Positions 13,701 to 27,190 of a DNA stretch of 64,000 nucleotides are shown in pieces. The translations under genes and the position numbers were made by a program. Source of the stretch: Larimichthys crocea (taxonomy: Eukaryota > Chordata > Actinopteri > Sciaenidae). The DNA lies in contig NC_040033.1 of NCBI RefSeq assembly GCF_000972845.2, forward strand, positions 6,408,726 through 6,472,725, written 5' to 3'. The notes beneath the pieces are model-generated. The model ran no database searches and was not told the origin of the DNA. It saw only the letters and a program-made list of their open reading frames with translations. Numbering within the stretch: position 1 is the stretch's first letter; each line of letters begins with the position of its first letter.

Positions 13701-16113
13701 TGTCTGCCACAAACTGAGGCGTCTCACTGAAATTGGTGCAATTATTTAGCATTTAAGGTCAATTTACAAAACGGCACCGTGATGAAAACGTGTCTGAAGA
13801 CTTACATCCTCATTATTTGTTGTGTTTTGCTGTTTTTTTGTTGTTGTACTTCTTGTCTGCCTGTTTTGTCTGCACGGCTGCTTTCTGTGCAGGTGCTGGA
13901 GCTGGGTGTGGCTGAGGGTCATCAGCAAAACTGGCACCTGGTGCCTGTGGACCAGTTTAATCCAAAAGCCTCTCGGAGCTCGTCGTTTGTTCTCTCTCCT
14001 CCCTGAATAACCATTTTAGTTAACAATTAGTTTGTGCTGCATCATACGATATCACTCATGCATCCACCTTCACTGCTGCTGATTACACGTGCCACTGAGT
14101 AATCAGTTTGTTGAGTGTTCTTCTCTCTTCGTTTTTTGGTAATTGGCTCGTCTGTGCACTTTTTGTACCATTACTTGTTAAAGTAATAATGTTAATTACA
14201 AAATCAATTCCAAAAGCTCATCAAAAAACATAATTAAGGTGTCCAAAAAGTGTTGCGGTATACAGTCAAATATAGACTCCAGTGGTCGAACTCCCCTCAG
14301 ATCTTGTATATTATTACGTTATATATTATGTGTATACGATCATCATAAATAAACTGTATTAAAACAGATTTATTTTCAATTTTATTTATTCAGTTTCTTT
14401 GTGTTCTTTCGGGAACACACTGATCACATTACACATTCACGCCTTGAAACCTTGAAACCTTGAATCTGCTGGACACTGAGCAGCTCCACTGGAGCAGGTT
14501 GGGGTTAACGATCTTGCTCAAGGGCACCTCAGTAGTGGTAATGAGGGAGAGGCAAGCAGACCCATCCGTTTTTATTATTATTATTTAAAAAGACTTTAAA
14601 AAGTCCAGTGTGTCAGATTCAGGGGGCTCTATTTACAGAATAAAATATGCATAATTTTGTTTTCATTATCATGACATTACTTTTTGTTGCCTTATAATGA
14701 AACTTTTATATCTACAGATGCCTCTACAGTATTAAACCCTGGCTCTAGATAGGACCTTTGCTTTAAGGCCTTCGGCTTTTTACACATATTTCACATCCAC
14801 TAAAGTTTCTCCTTCACACTACGAAGCAGAGGTTTGTACAGCAATAAGAAATAATACTGGCAAGATTATCTTTCTTAGTGTACTTCATATAAGTATGTAA
14901 CATCTCTAATAATTTCTCATTTTACTGCTCATATACTGCACAGCAGCTATTATATCATCATATTAAGTTATGTCATGTGGATGGAGTTCTTCGGTTGCAT
15001 CCCATCATGCAGAATATGATTACTGCTGAGGCTGTGAAAACCATCAGCAGTGGCTCCACGGATACACAAAGATTACAGCTGATATCTGCTCAAACCTGCT
15101 GCTTGACTTGACACCAATCCAATCTCTGGGCAGTTTTTGTAACTGTGAGCGTGCACTGAAGTCATCATGCCACCCTGCAGTGCGGCCAGCCCACGCCTGA
15201 TGTTCCCTGGACACAGTGTGGAACCGGGGCTGACCGGTGATGACAGATGGGCACTGAGATACCAGAGACCTGTGTGGCAGTCCCTTTCCCCCAGCAGACA
15301 GTGTGTGCAGTGACAGCAACGAGCCACCTATAAAGCGGGGAGGGAGGTGAAGGAGGTGGAGAAGAGGGAAGGCACATGTGAAAAGAATGATGGGTAGGCG
15401 ATACAGTGCTAGGCAACCAGTTTATGATTCACTCTGGGGAATCAGTCAAATAAGTCACCAGACACAAGCTGTGTGGATGTGAGACCCTGCCAGAGCAGGA
15501 GGCATATCATGCATTCAAACTGCAGACATTCCCCGGGTTTTGACCGTCGTTTCATGCTAATCAAGTCTGACCCGATGTCGCCAAATGTTTCCCTGTAAAG
15601 CTGCTGTCAGCCCAAAAGTCAGAGGAGGTTCAAATCTTCCCCTTAACCCTGTCGGCGCCCGAGTTCCCGAGCAATGACGGGGAAATCATGTAAGGAGACA
15701 GTCGTATGGGGAAATTCTGAATGTTATCCAGTGAATATAAATATAGAGACGCCATGGAAAGGATGTCAAAACTCAGTTTAATACTGCTTTCAGTTCATTC
15801 CTATGTGGTGACTGCCTCTGCACACTTTGTATGCTTCACTGTGTATAAATACACGCATCCGCAGCTATGCTAGCATCTAGTGCATGATTTATCTTCAGTG
15901 AACTGTGCATCTGTAGACCGTCGGTTTACCGCTGTTGAACAGCAAACAGTATTTTTACCATGGTTAGCCACAATAAACAGCAGGTTTACACACACAAGAC
16001 ATGCAGTTTTGCTTTGTTGTATTCTTGTTCGGGGGTTGAGAGGTATGTCATGTTTTTCATCGCGCCATTGTTTATGAAGCATGTAATTTCCCATATTTTT
16101 TTTAAGTGTAATT
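10741..16113. other. Gene-free stretch
   Basis: Contains a diverged MITE copy at 14593-14870 and a repeat fragment (about 14500-14565, ggttaacgatcttgctcaag). The 161-codon minus-strand frame at 11825-12310 matches nothing known to me. Otherwise unique-looking. Confidence 0.55.
14593..14870 (+). mobile_element. Diverged, truncated copy of the TTAA-MITE family
   Basis: Starts ttaaaaagtccagtgtgtca, then tttatatctacagatgcct and ctggctctagataggacctt, as in the family at 3577 and 34554. The right inverted terminus is missing. Confidence 0.65.
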
Positions 16114-16315
16114 GGTAAATGGACTGTATTTAGGCGGTGCCTTTGTGCCACCACTCAAGGCGCTTTTTTACGCTTCACATCACATTCACCCATTCATACA
16201 CGCCATTGGCTGACACTCGTCAGAAAAGGGATAATTATTCACACACTTTCGCACAGAAATAGCACGGCCTTCGGTTCAGTATCTTGCCCCAAGGACGCTT
16301 CGACATCTTTGACAG
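16114..16315 (-). repeat. Teleost short interspersed repeat starting 'taaatggactgtattta'
   Basis: taaatggactgtattta, ccactcaaggcgctttt, cacattcacccattcataca, then gttcagtatcttgccccaag and acgcttcgaca are in the order of a common fish repeat. Its first 20 bp are the reverse of the end of 9090-9300. Confidence 0.7.
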
Positions 16316-16329
16316 TATAAACAATAGAT

Positions 16330-16790
16330 GACGTGTCCATGACGTAACACACAGGTTTCTGAAGAGCTGTTGTGAACCTGAAATTGTGGTGGCCACCATG
16401 TTGGTAGTTCTGCCTCTAGAATACCATCCTGGCTACTCTAAAACTTGGCAAAGACGTGGATCATTGGTCGACCTGAGGCAGGCTGAATGATGCCTGGATC
16501 AAACAAGCAGCCTGTATGGGCACCCACCCGCCAATCAAAGTGGGCATGCAGTTAATTATAACATAATTTCTAACCTTTAATATAATATGAACTTAAAAAT
16601 TCACCCTCAGTACAGTTGTCATGAATGTGGAAATTAGCTACAGGAACTAAAACTGTTTTTTGTACCAGGCTGTAAACATGTTTATTTGGACATTTTAACA
16701 TGGGGACTTATGGAGACTGACTCGTTCTGTAGCCAGCCTCAAGTGGTCGTTTAAGGAACTGCAGTTTTTGGCTTCACTTTACAGCTATGG
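16330..16790 (-). repeat. Dispersed repeat, copy B of an inverted pair
   Basis: Reverse-complement copy of 10340-10740: ttttgtaccaggctgtaaac, acatggggacttatggagac, ccagcctcaagtgg and ggaactgcagttttt all match. It is about 60 bp longer through internal differences. Confidence 0.8.
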
Positions 16791-16799
16791 GGTTTGCCG

Positions 16800-18469
16800 T
16801 TTGTTCGATAAACCAGTGGACGAACTGCTCTACCACCCGTCCCATTTCTTTGTCTCATACATTGCATCACTTATCTTATTTTTGTAGTCCACATATCATA
16901 GGACTACAATAACCTTGAATGTGAAAAAAAGGCAACATTAATACTTTTTATGTGTTAGGGTTATCAGATTCAGGTAATGATTCAGTATTTCCCCCTGAAT
17001 TTCACTGAAACGTCTCGCAAAATGAAAGTTCCAGTTGCTCAGCACATTTATTTTGTTATATTTCTGCCACCGTTACAATCATAAATTAATCAGTCAATCA
17101 ATCAGTCAACCCCGACAGCTTGCAAATCATGCAGCCTGTAGAGACTTGGCTGCGGCTTGCTGGTAATAATCAGTGAGTGAAAATTATTTAAAAGACATAA
17201 TTGCTTTGAGAGCTTTCTCTCTCTCTGTAGCTGCCTACATGACACTATTGTGCAAAATATAGAAAGCTGTCAGGCTATGGATGAATGTAAAGTTAAATAT
17301 GTTCGTTATTCATTGCAGACTGAGCATGGATATCCTTTGGGTGCTTTTAAGGTTTAATAAAAGTGTCCACTGGCTGTGAAGAAATATGCTTTGAGATGAA
17401 TGAAGGGGAAAGAAAGGAGGTACAGTGCATCCTAACTCTGCTACTGCAGCTTTTCACACTGTAAGGTGTCAGCATATTCACGGCCTTAACTCTGTGTCTG
17501 TGTTTTATTGGTTCAAAAGCTAGAACAGATCTGTGATAGCTTATCATTACACTCCTCGAATGATTTCACAGCTCATAGATTCATTTGGTCCAGTGAATAA
17601 TGCCACAGTATGTGCAGCAGTGCCAATAAAATTCCTGCTGAGGCACACAATCTGACATTAGTGAGGCAGACAAAGTGGATTCAGAAGTCACACTACGGCG
17701 GTCTCTCTTTTGCAAAAGTGTGTGTTTGTGTGATTGCGCAACAAAAAGGGAGGGAGGGAGTGTGTAGTGCTGCGCTATGATCACAGAAGTGTCAACAACT
17801 GTTGCCAATGAGTCACATAACGAGCTAACATGGAGGCCGTCTGATCATGCTATGTTAAGGGATTTCAGTGAGAGAGCAGGGCCTACGGTGGCAGCAGCGG
17901 TTAGAGAGCACTTGTTAGCCGAGACAACAACACTTCATTATCACTGACTGAGACCACAGCCCAGACACTCCAATATTTGACACCGGGTGGGGGGAGAAGC
18001 AGTCATCATTGTGTTTATCTCTCACAGTTATACTGATGTCTGAATTTCTCAATTCAGAGGAGTAGACATATTGAAGTGGAGATGTCTCTGCTTCAAGTCT
18101 GGGCAGTTTACCAGAGACTGCTGATTCAAGACTTTCCGTCATCAACATTTCGTCAGTTTCTGACAAGTCTAAAACCAGACAAAAAGCTTCACTGGCTATA
18201 CGTCTGTCAGCCGAGTTATGAGCAGCACTTTCTCAGCTCGCTGAACTGTGCCAAGACAATTTTTGAAATTTCGACACCACTCTTGAACTCAGCTGTTTAC
18301 TAAGACTCTAAGACTAAGACCTTGTACGAGCCTCAAATGTCATTAAAAGCGCATGGATGAAGTGACTCTAATCTATGTTTTTATACCAACGATGACACGA
18401 CTGCATGTATCAGAGTGAGCTTAAAAAGTGTGCTTAGTATGTAGCTTGTAACACAATAATCTTGTACTG
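16800..18469. other. Gene-free stretch
   Basis: No exon, transposon end or RNA gene recognised. Confidence 0.6.
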
Positions 18470-19395
18470 TGTCTCGATTTGTGTACTCCCATACTACACT
18501 TGCTATTTTAAGTACATACGTGCATTGACACTGGCAAAATGCAGTGTTGTGGAGAAACTGCTGAAGTCAAAGGTCAATGGTGAGGTCAGGAAGGAAGAAA
18601 GTGTTCAGCAGCCTCTGATGTCTTATGCTGTATTATTTATTGACGCTTGGCCAAGGAGAATTAGAGACACTCTCAAAGTTCATCAGAAGTGCCTGAGTCG
18701 GTCTCACATTCTGCCCAACTCATCCTGGTGGATCGACTTTAAACCCCAAGATAACACCACAAATACTACACGCCCAGAATTAGTCAAAGAGAATGTTTTT
18801 ATTCATGGAGGTGTTATTGTCAGCATATTCTAGTCTGGAGACACAGATGTCTGTTTACGCAGATTGGAACGTCAACAGCAAGCTATCTATTATGTCTATG
18901 AAGGCAGCAATAGGTCTCTTTGACCCTGGCCACCACAGTGTTGAGATAGACTGGCACCTACTGTTCCCAACCAAAGCCAAACAACTAATACTGCTGAGGA
19001 CCTCAAGGCCCACACGTGACCTTGTGTAACCTAAGGATAGAAACTTCCATAACAGTGTGTACCTGTATAATGCACTGATAACACTTCTCATCCTCAGTGT
19101 TCGCCATTGGCTACATACTTGTAGCGGAAGAGGCGACACCATCTGCATTGTGAAAATTGAATACTGCAATATACAAATATAAGCTGTACATGTGTTTTAT
19201 ATCTATATTTTGCCCCTTAAATGTTGGTGCTAATGCTCCGCACTGTTGCAATTTGCCAAAGAAGAAGCGGTAAAATGTTTGTGATTGTCATTTACAGTAA
19301 GTGCACAACGGCTATACTCAAATTATACTCAACACTACCCTGCCAAGTATTAGCATACTACAGAAATGTACAAAAAAAGTGTTCAAATCGAGACA
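18470..19395. mobile_element. Candidate non-autonomous DNA transposon with 12 bp inverted ends
   Basis: TGTCTCGATTTG at the left end is matched perfectly by its reverse complement at 19384-19395, with weaker similarity continuing inward (gtact...catactac on both sides). The internal open frames (123 codons at 18462-18833) match no known transposase. Only a 2 bp TG could be a target duplication, so the superfamily is open. Confidence 0.55.
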
Positions 19396-22300
19396 TGAAT
19401 AAATAAAGAATAAAACTGGTGTTTCTGTACAACAACGCTAAAGCCTGAGTTTTGATCTAACGTGCAATACTTTAGCAGGACTGATGCTTGACAACATGAG
19501 TAGCTGCCCGGGTCATCCAGTTGAAGGTTATCACCATTCAGCGTCTAAAGTGCCTACTGCCATGAGATTAAAATAAACTGCACGTTATTCAAATGTATGT
19601 TTCTACACTTCAAAATGGTATCTGAAAGTGTCAGTCAGTGTAACCATTTAATCTTTGATCCTCTTGAGATTCAGACAGCAATTTTAATAACAGTTTATTC
19701 ACATGCAAAGAGATGGAGTCTCTGCTGCATGCTAATCTGCAAAGAATGGGAACTTTTCAGATTCATTCTGATATCAGGCGGCGATGACAACGAGCGGGGG
19801 TTTGAATAATAAAGAGAAAGAGCTGGTGTGTGTGTGTTACTATCTGCACATGTGCAACATTAGTGGTTTTCAGGTCATTTAAATACAATTTCTGATGAGT
19901 ATTTAGAGTTTAAAGAAGACATAGTGGTTTCAGGATGAGTATAACAAGAAGCTGTGTGTGTGTGTTTGTGTGTCAGTCATGGGGGTATTTAAAAGACTGG
20001 GGGTTTCCACAGCTGTATAAAGCCGACATGTCATCTACCATAACCCAAAGAGAAGTCTCAGTAGCTCAGGTCGGTTGTACGCTTGTGAATAAGGAAGCTA
20101 AGGTGCTTTCTGATACCTGCACAGACCATGAAAATGGACAATTTTGTTTGTGCCACATTCATTTTAGGAAGTCATAAATCGTAAAGTTACAGGTTTCTCT
20201 GCACCCTTCTATTTTCCATCCACAGTGGCTACCGTGCTGACTAGACCCACACTATAAAATGTAGCAAATATATATACGGTAGGTCTCTATATAACATATT
20301 CATAAATATTTTTAAGAACTGGCTTGTCCAGGGAGAAATATGGTAAACCAGCAAAACTCTGTTAAACAAGGGAAGTGATTATTCACTACACCAGTGTGGG
20401 GTGACACTTAGCAACTGTTACCAGCCACCAAGACAGACCAAGACTTTGAGGGGTTAAGACCAAGACCAGACAGTACAGTATGTAGCCTCCTTAGAGAGAG
20501 GGGTGAGAGCTGTTAACAGTACCAAACATTTAAAATTAGTCAAGTTATTGGAAGCTTTGACTCCAAGCACAGTTATGTTAATAAATAAATCCTCTTTGTC
20601 GGTCTCAAGACCAGTCTCCAGTACTACAACATGTTCAGCCACCCTGTCATGCTTCCACATGTTTGGAGGGTCAAGTCTTTATAAAGTATGTGTATAAGTT
20701 AATAAGACCTCTGCACACAAGACAATGTCAACTTCTTTTACACTTTCCATGTCCACGATTGGTCCAGGGACCATAAGACACACTGTTCGTTGGCACATGA
20801 CGACTTTCCCGTTGCATTTTTCACCTCGCATTGCATTTCTAAATGGATTTCTAAATCTTTCATTCCAATTATTCACGTCGCTGAATAATCCGAGGGTTTG
20901 TAGAAATATCAGCGCTTTGTTTTGTGGATATTATGAAGTCATTTGTAGAGTTATTCAATCAAGAACAAGAAAATTATTAAACTGGGCACACGTTTCCTTT
21001 TTGTTTTCCCCTCACTGGCACCTCTGTGGCTCTGTACATTAATTTTGAGGGATTTTTTATCCTAGCTACAAACAGCTGATTAAATGTGTCATAGCGACGT
21101 TTGTCACTTCAGCTAACAAGGACGGAACACAGCTTCGCAACAAAAGCAGCTTCTCATTTCTACCTGATGAAAAGCTTTTTGTTCACCTTCTTTGTGAAAT
21201 CATGTTGAAAGAATTTCTCCAAATTTTGAGTGGTGAATCTGACACGGTTGCCATGGTAAAACCGATTTCTGTGCTGGGCCAAAATGAAACACACTTGGCA
21301 GACGTATAGCAACAGTAACTAAGGGCAGTGAGGCTCGGTGCACGATCAGCTATTTGAAGAAGTTCTGAGCCTAAAACTGTGTAAAAGTTCCTCCCAAAAG
21401 AAAAACTGTTAGCTTTGAAAATTAAATCTTAACTCACAGGTCAAGTTGTGCACTGGTTGCTAGATGAATCTAGCCAGCAGTTTTTCTCCAACAAAGCTCA
21501 AAAGAATGCAATGTAGGAAAAGAAAAGCCAGAATAAATAGCCCCTGTGTCCTCTAGTTGCATTTGATAGAGATGGGTTAGAATATCAAAACAAGGAATAA
21601 GAAAGATAAATGGATACAGCAATGGAGCAGGAACATCAGCATTCATCATTTGGGAAGATTGCTCTCTTAACTTTATCATGTTTTATTCCACAGAGATGTG
21701 CAGCACGGGAGTGCCAAGTTCAGCATTTTTTTTTTTGTGTCCTTTCCCTGAAAGGCGAATAAAATACCAAGGTAAAGTGCAGAACCCGGGAACATGCACG
21801 TTACAGATGTAAAAAAAACAACATTTTCACTAGAGTTACAGAACTGTTATTTTTGTAATTGTTATTAAAGGAAGGTTATGAGTCGTTAATTTAAAGTAAA
21901 AAAAAAAAAGACTGTCTTTCCCAGAGAGATACGTTTTTAGAAAGAAATCCTTGATATCATGTGTGGCAAGGACAGTTGGCATCTGTTTCTCTTTCTGTCT
22001 TCATGCTGCTGTCAGGACAAGCTGATTGATACAAACTGCTGCAGCAAAGGACTGTCTAACAGGCGACACCGCCCGCCCCGCTCCCCGTTCTTCCACCGTG
22101 ACAAATGCAGCCTCTAAGCGGCTGTGGCAGGCTGTGATCCAGCAGGACCCTTCATGTTGCGTATGAGCGTTAAATTTTTTGTCATTAACTCCAGGTGCGC
22201 CATCCCATCTTTCCCCGCTTTGTCATCGTCTGGCCAGACCTGCACGGGGCCCACACACGGTGAGCAGAGATTCCACTTTACGCTCTGTTTAAACTAAGTC

Positions 22301-23261
22301 CAGATAGGCGGAAAACGCATGACAGACAATCTTTGCCCTACTTGCAGCTACACCACACAGGCACGCACATCACACGGAGAGCAAACACATAGAACTGAAG
22401 TCACAGAAGACAACCCACTTTGGGAAAAAACAGGGCTGAGGGCCAGTACTGAATCTGCCTCTGGCTGTCCTTGACGAACCTCCGGGGCCAGATCCTCCTG
22501 GGTGGTCTAAGCAGCGAGTAGCTCTGAGAAGATTTATCTGGATGGTTGACAACTTCTGCAGCACTCATCCGGGCTGCTCGTGTCCCCATAGAGAACACAT
22601 GTCACTGCCTTAAAAGCAATGCTGCTTGACAATGACATTGTGGGTTTGTTTTTATCTGGTAGTCACTTTATTTTGGAGCAGTTTGGGGAAAATTATAGTT
22701 TGAGAGTGAATTTGTCTGCAGATTTTTCCAACTGAAACCGTTCCTTAGCTGCTATAACACATGCAACATACATAGAGACAATACAAGACTACACTTGATT
22801 GCAACACCACCGCCTCACACTCTCATTTCTAGCGTAAGCATGAAATGCATCAAAAACCGCCATGTGTTCATCACACCAGGCCGCCTTCTTTCATTACTCT
22901 GTGGTCCATTTGTGATGCTCACATGCCCATTGTTCCGAAGTCCCGCACGCAACAAACTGCAGCACACTGTGTGTTCTGACACCTTCCCTTCAAAAACCAG
23001 CATTACATTTCTTTCAACAATTTCGTGCTACAGTAGCTCGTCTGTTGATTCGGACCATATGGACCACCCTTCGCTCTCCACGCATGCACCAATGAGACTT
23101 GGCTCGCCGATGACCCTGTCACCGGTTCACTGCCTCTCCTTCCTTGGAACAGCCCACGAGAGCTTCAGCTCCGGTGATGCTCTTGTGGAGATCGAGTCGT
23201 CAAGCCATCACAATAGGACTTTTTTTCACAGCGGCCGTTTAACATGAAATAGGAGGATCCG
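19396..23261. other. Gene-free stretch
   Basis: A fish repeat fragment with ggtctcaagaccagtctcca and agtactacaaca lies at about 20440-20640. The rest is unique-looking, with a GC-richer patch at 22060-22270 but no exon. Confidence 0.55.
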
Positions 23262-23385
23262 CACAGGCGTTTCCAATGATACTACTTAAGGTTCCATTTA
23301 TTGTAGCATGCAACACAGCAGCACTCTGACTCTGTTTAACCAGAATGGAATGGAACCTTAATTAGTATCAATGGAAACACCTGTG
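23262..23385. mobile_element. Hairpin MITE, 124 bp with 36 bp inverted arms
   Basis: Arms 23262-23297 and 23350-23385 pair with three mismatches (cacagg[c/t]gtttcca, then tgatacta, then ttaaggttccatt). The 52 bp loop has no coding content. No target duplication is clear. Confidence 0.87.
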
Positions 23386-24559
23386 TTTACCTTACCGTTG
23401 TTCCCGCTCCTTTGAGGACAAAGTGTTCACATGTTTGTTAGCATCACTCTGTCTGTAACAGATCAGTCCTTGACGTCACTAACAAAACTGTCAGGACAGC
23501 AGCTGCAGAAGGAACAAAAACTGTACCCATCCTTGGATCCGTGGATTATTTTTAAAATATTAGACTCGAGTGAAGCTGTTCCACCAACAAAAGGTACATT
23601 CTGAATGTGAAAGGAATCCATTTGCAGACATTAATTGGTGCTATGAATCAAGGCACTAATTAATTTTGGTACAAACAGCTTCTCGCGGCACTTTTCCACT
23701 CGTCCTTTTCAATATTTTGCCCACAGTGTACGAATATTAAAGACATTTTTTAGTCTAACGGAATAAAAATAATTCATTGCAACAACCAGAAAAAAACCCA
23801 ACGTATTATTACAACCCAGAAGGTTTCCATCAGATGTATTAACAGAAAGCCCTGAGGAGTCTGACCAGATGACTTGGTTGTTGCGGTCCCTACAAACAGT
23901 AATGGGCCTTGAGCTTCGTTATTGCTTGTTTTTTAATGTGTTCCTAAGCCATCTACTATCAACAAGAATGTTTTTTAAGAGATTAGTTTGCACCTCTGGG
24001 TCATTTTAAGCCAAATAACTGCTCACAATTATGTTTCCCTAATTATGATTATTCCATGATTATATTACAGAGCTCCCTCGTCGTTGTAGTAAACACAACA
24101 TGGTCTCCAGGCTATCGGGGGAGAGAGGTGACAGTGTCACTAAAACCAATTAAAAAGCTATCAGAGGGAGCTGAAAAGAAAACATTTCCTATTAGATTGC
24201 AAAGTTAACCACTGGCCTGAGCCAAACGTGGCCACAGGAGCACTAAGATGTTATTACTCTCTGCGGGCGCTGTGTTGTTATTCCTCCGTGGTGTTGGATG
24301 CTAAAGTGGGATCAGTAATGACCACTAACAGCACCTCGCAGTGCTGTTTCAAGGAATAGCACAACAGGAGCAGTTGTCTCGGCTTGACTTGTCATTGTTC
24401 ACATGGTGCTTTCAAAGGCATCTGTTGGATTTTTAATGTAGGCATGCGGGGGGTGCGTAAAAGGGTGGGAGGGTTGGACCGTCCCTCCCTGGAATCTGTT
24501 TGATCCACCCACAATTAAGAGGACTAAAAATAAAAGTCTTCCGTGTAATTGCCATCCTG

Positions 24560-24670
24560 TGTGAAGCTCGCATGTTTTTCCATGTTTTTTTTTTTTTGTT
24601 CTCCAGCTTCCTCCCACAGTCCTAAGACGTGCAAGGTTAATAGGTTAATTGGTGACTCTGAAGCACCTCT
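24560..24670 (+). repeat. Fragment of the 'cttcctcccacagtcc' repeat
   Basis: ctccagcttcctcccacagt, cctaagacgtgcaagg and taggttaattggtgactctg are the middle of the element seen more fully at 25462-25694. Confidence 0.65.
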
Positions 24671-25461
24671 AAAGCGCACTAATTAACATAATTCAACTAT
24701 TTAATTTGCACAAAGGCTTAAGAGTAAAGATGTGATTCATGAAGAGGTCATCTTAGGAAGTCACAGCTCACAGCCCACAGTTAAAGAATGGCGTGGCACA
24801 TAAGCCGCTGTAAATCGGCAACCTTTGGACGGAGCGAGGCGAACTGCTTCCAGTTGTACAAATACGTCCCAAAATGTCAAACTATTTCTTTTATTCTCTG
24901 TTGTACGAGAGATAAAAGATATTCCGTGTTATGATTATGAGCATGTCTCTGTCCTACGTTGGACTGATTCTGTGTTTATGTGTACGTTTAGCACAAACCA
25001 GTTTAAATCATGTACTGACACGATAAGAGAACCGATACCGAAACATGAAACACTGCAAGATAAAAAGGATTAAAGGTTAATATCAGACAAGCAATAAATA
25101 TTTGAACACATCAGTAGGGGACCAAAGCCTAATTAAAGCAGAAATATAAGTCACATACAGCATACCCTTTAAGCTACAGGTATATTAATTAGAGTCAAAT
25201 TAATATTTTAAAATATATTAAAAACTGTTTCGTCAGGGTAGAAAATTAGAAGCCAAGACATTAATGAATCTTTATAATCTTTTCAAACATGTGTGTACTG
25301 TATATACAATACAACAGTATATAATCAAAACTACAGTATAGTCTATATAAAGCAGGGCTTGCCAAAGAAGGACCTGCAGGCTGAAGTAGATCCAGCATAA
25401 TACTATTAAAAATGAATTTAAAAAATGCTTTTATTGTTGTGAGGTCAAGACACTCGACGGT

Positions 25462-25694
25462 TCTTTCAGTGTGGAGTTTGCATGTTCTGCGTGGGTTCTC
25501 TCCAGGTACTCCGGCTTCCTCCCACAGTCCAAAGACATGAAGTTAACAGGTTCATTAGCGATTCTAAATTGCCTGTAGGTGTGAATGTGAGTGTAGAATG
25601 TTTGTTTATCTCTGCGCGCCTTATGATGAACTGCCGACTTGTCCAGCACCCCGTCTCCCGCCCTTAGTCAGCTTGGACGATGGATGGATGGATG
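25462..25694 (+). repeat. Teleost repeat with 'gtgtggagtttgcatgttct' and GGAT tail
   Basis: gtgtggagtttgcatgttct, ggtactccggcttcctccca, aaattgcctgtaggtgtgaa, cttgtccagcaccccg and a terminal (GGAT)n give the complete order of a very common fish retro-repeat. Confidence 0.75.
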
Positions 25695-27065
25695 CGAAGA
25701 AGACAGGAAGTCGGTCAGTCAAGGGAAGTTGAGGATCCGAGCAACATTTCGCATCTAATCAATACAAAGGCCATCTGAAGGGAAAAGTTTGTGCACAGAC
25801 AGACCCCACCCATTGAAAATGTTCGAGACATGCCCCTGAAAAGGATTATTGTACAAAAGCTCTTAACTTAAAGAAATCCCACTTTCTGCACAGAATGGAG
25901 CAGCTCCTCGTGCCTCAGTATTTTCAGAGATATCCAGTTTTAGGGGTTAAAGGGGATTCAGAGACCGTTCCCACAAGCTTTTTCCCATTTCTACGGTCTG
26001 TTGCCTGTGCTCACATCAATGGCGTGTGTGTACATTAGTGCGTGTACATATGTGGAGTGACTGTACCATCATTAAAACCCAGCTGGCTATAGTTGTTATA
26101 AGGGGGCTTGAAAGCTCTAGACCCAACACGCGTGTCGCTAAACATCCCTGAACATCTGTGTGAAGGGACTAAGGATCAGATTAAAGCCAGGCAGTGACAC
26201 ACAAACACTCATCCATGTGTTGATGAACCTGTTGTATTCCTTGACTGTGAAAGCTGATTTTTTAAGCTCTTTGGATAATCAGGTTGGAGGATGGAAACAG
26301 CCAGAGGCGACGGTGGTAGTGACGGCAGCGACAGCTGCGCCCAAGCACGTGTCACCTTCTCCAGAAACAGTTATGTCTCAGGTACTGTAAGTCAACCTGA
26401 CCCCCCTGGAGGGACAGGTCCCATCAGTAAATGATCACGACCCAGGCAACATCATTAGGAAACTGCTGTGTGGCAGCAGCTCCTCGGCAGAGTGATAAGC
26501 AGAAACACTCTACTGGGAAATGCTTACAGTGCACTTAGCGGTGACAGGGATAATATGGGCCATGCACTTGTTATTCTCTGCAGAGCTGCACATCATTTGT
26601 ACGCTTCAGCTATAAATAAAGATATGTCACAAACCAAGATGGTTCGGATGAGGCGCCGAACTGCAATTGTTGGGAGTTTTTTGATTTGTAATTGACTGTT
26701 TACACCTCGAACCACCTCAAACTATTGTCCAATCAGAGCTTAGCAACCGTAACTAGGCATGACAGATAGGGATGATGTCACAGAACCCAATAGGAAGTAA
26801 TACCAGAGACAGGATGACCAATATTAATAACAATATCGATGATTTTTTATTGTTAAAAGCAGCTAATCTAATCACAAACGGGAGATAAATATGTCGTTTT
26901 TAAAAGGCTACTTCTGAATATATTTGAAATATCACAAAATAATTAGCCAAATATAAAGCATTTCTTTTTATTATTCTGCGTTAATCACACGTTTTAACAG
27001 AAGGTAGTGTTCAATGGTAGATAACAAGTAGTCATAATGTGAATTCTCTGTACAAAGGTTAAGGT

Positions 27066-27190
27066 CATGGTATCTTTATTATCCCTGAGGGGCAATTTGT
27101 TGTGCAGCAGCAGAACATCACAACCATAACATGAATAACACAAATAATGCAAACGAAAGTAACAAAAACCAGCAAATGACACAATAAATA
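27066..27190 (-). repeat. LINE-type 3' end fragment
   Basis: On the minus strand it ends gccc-ctcagggataataaagat, the usual stem-like end of fish L2-type LINEs. Short and diverged. Confidence 0.5.

Larger units (their letters stand above)
23386..27065. other. Gene-free stretch with two copies of one repeat
   Basis: Besides the repeats at 24560-24670 and 25462-25694 nothing is recognised. Confidence 0.55.
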
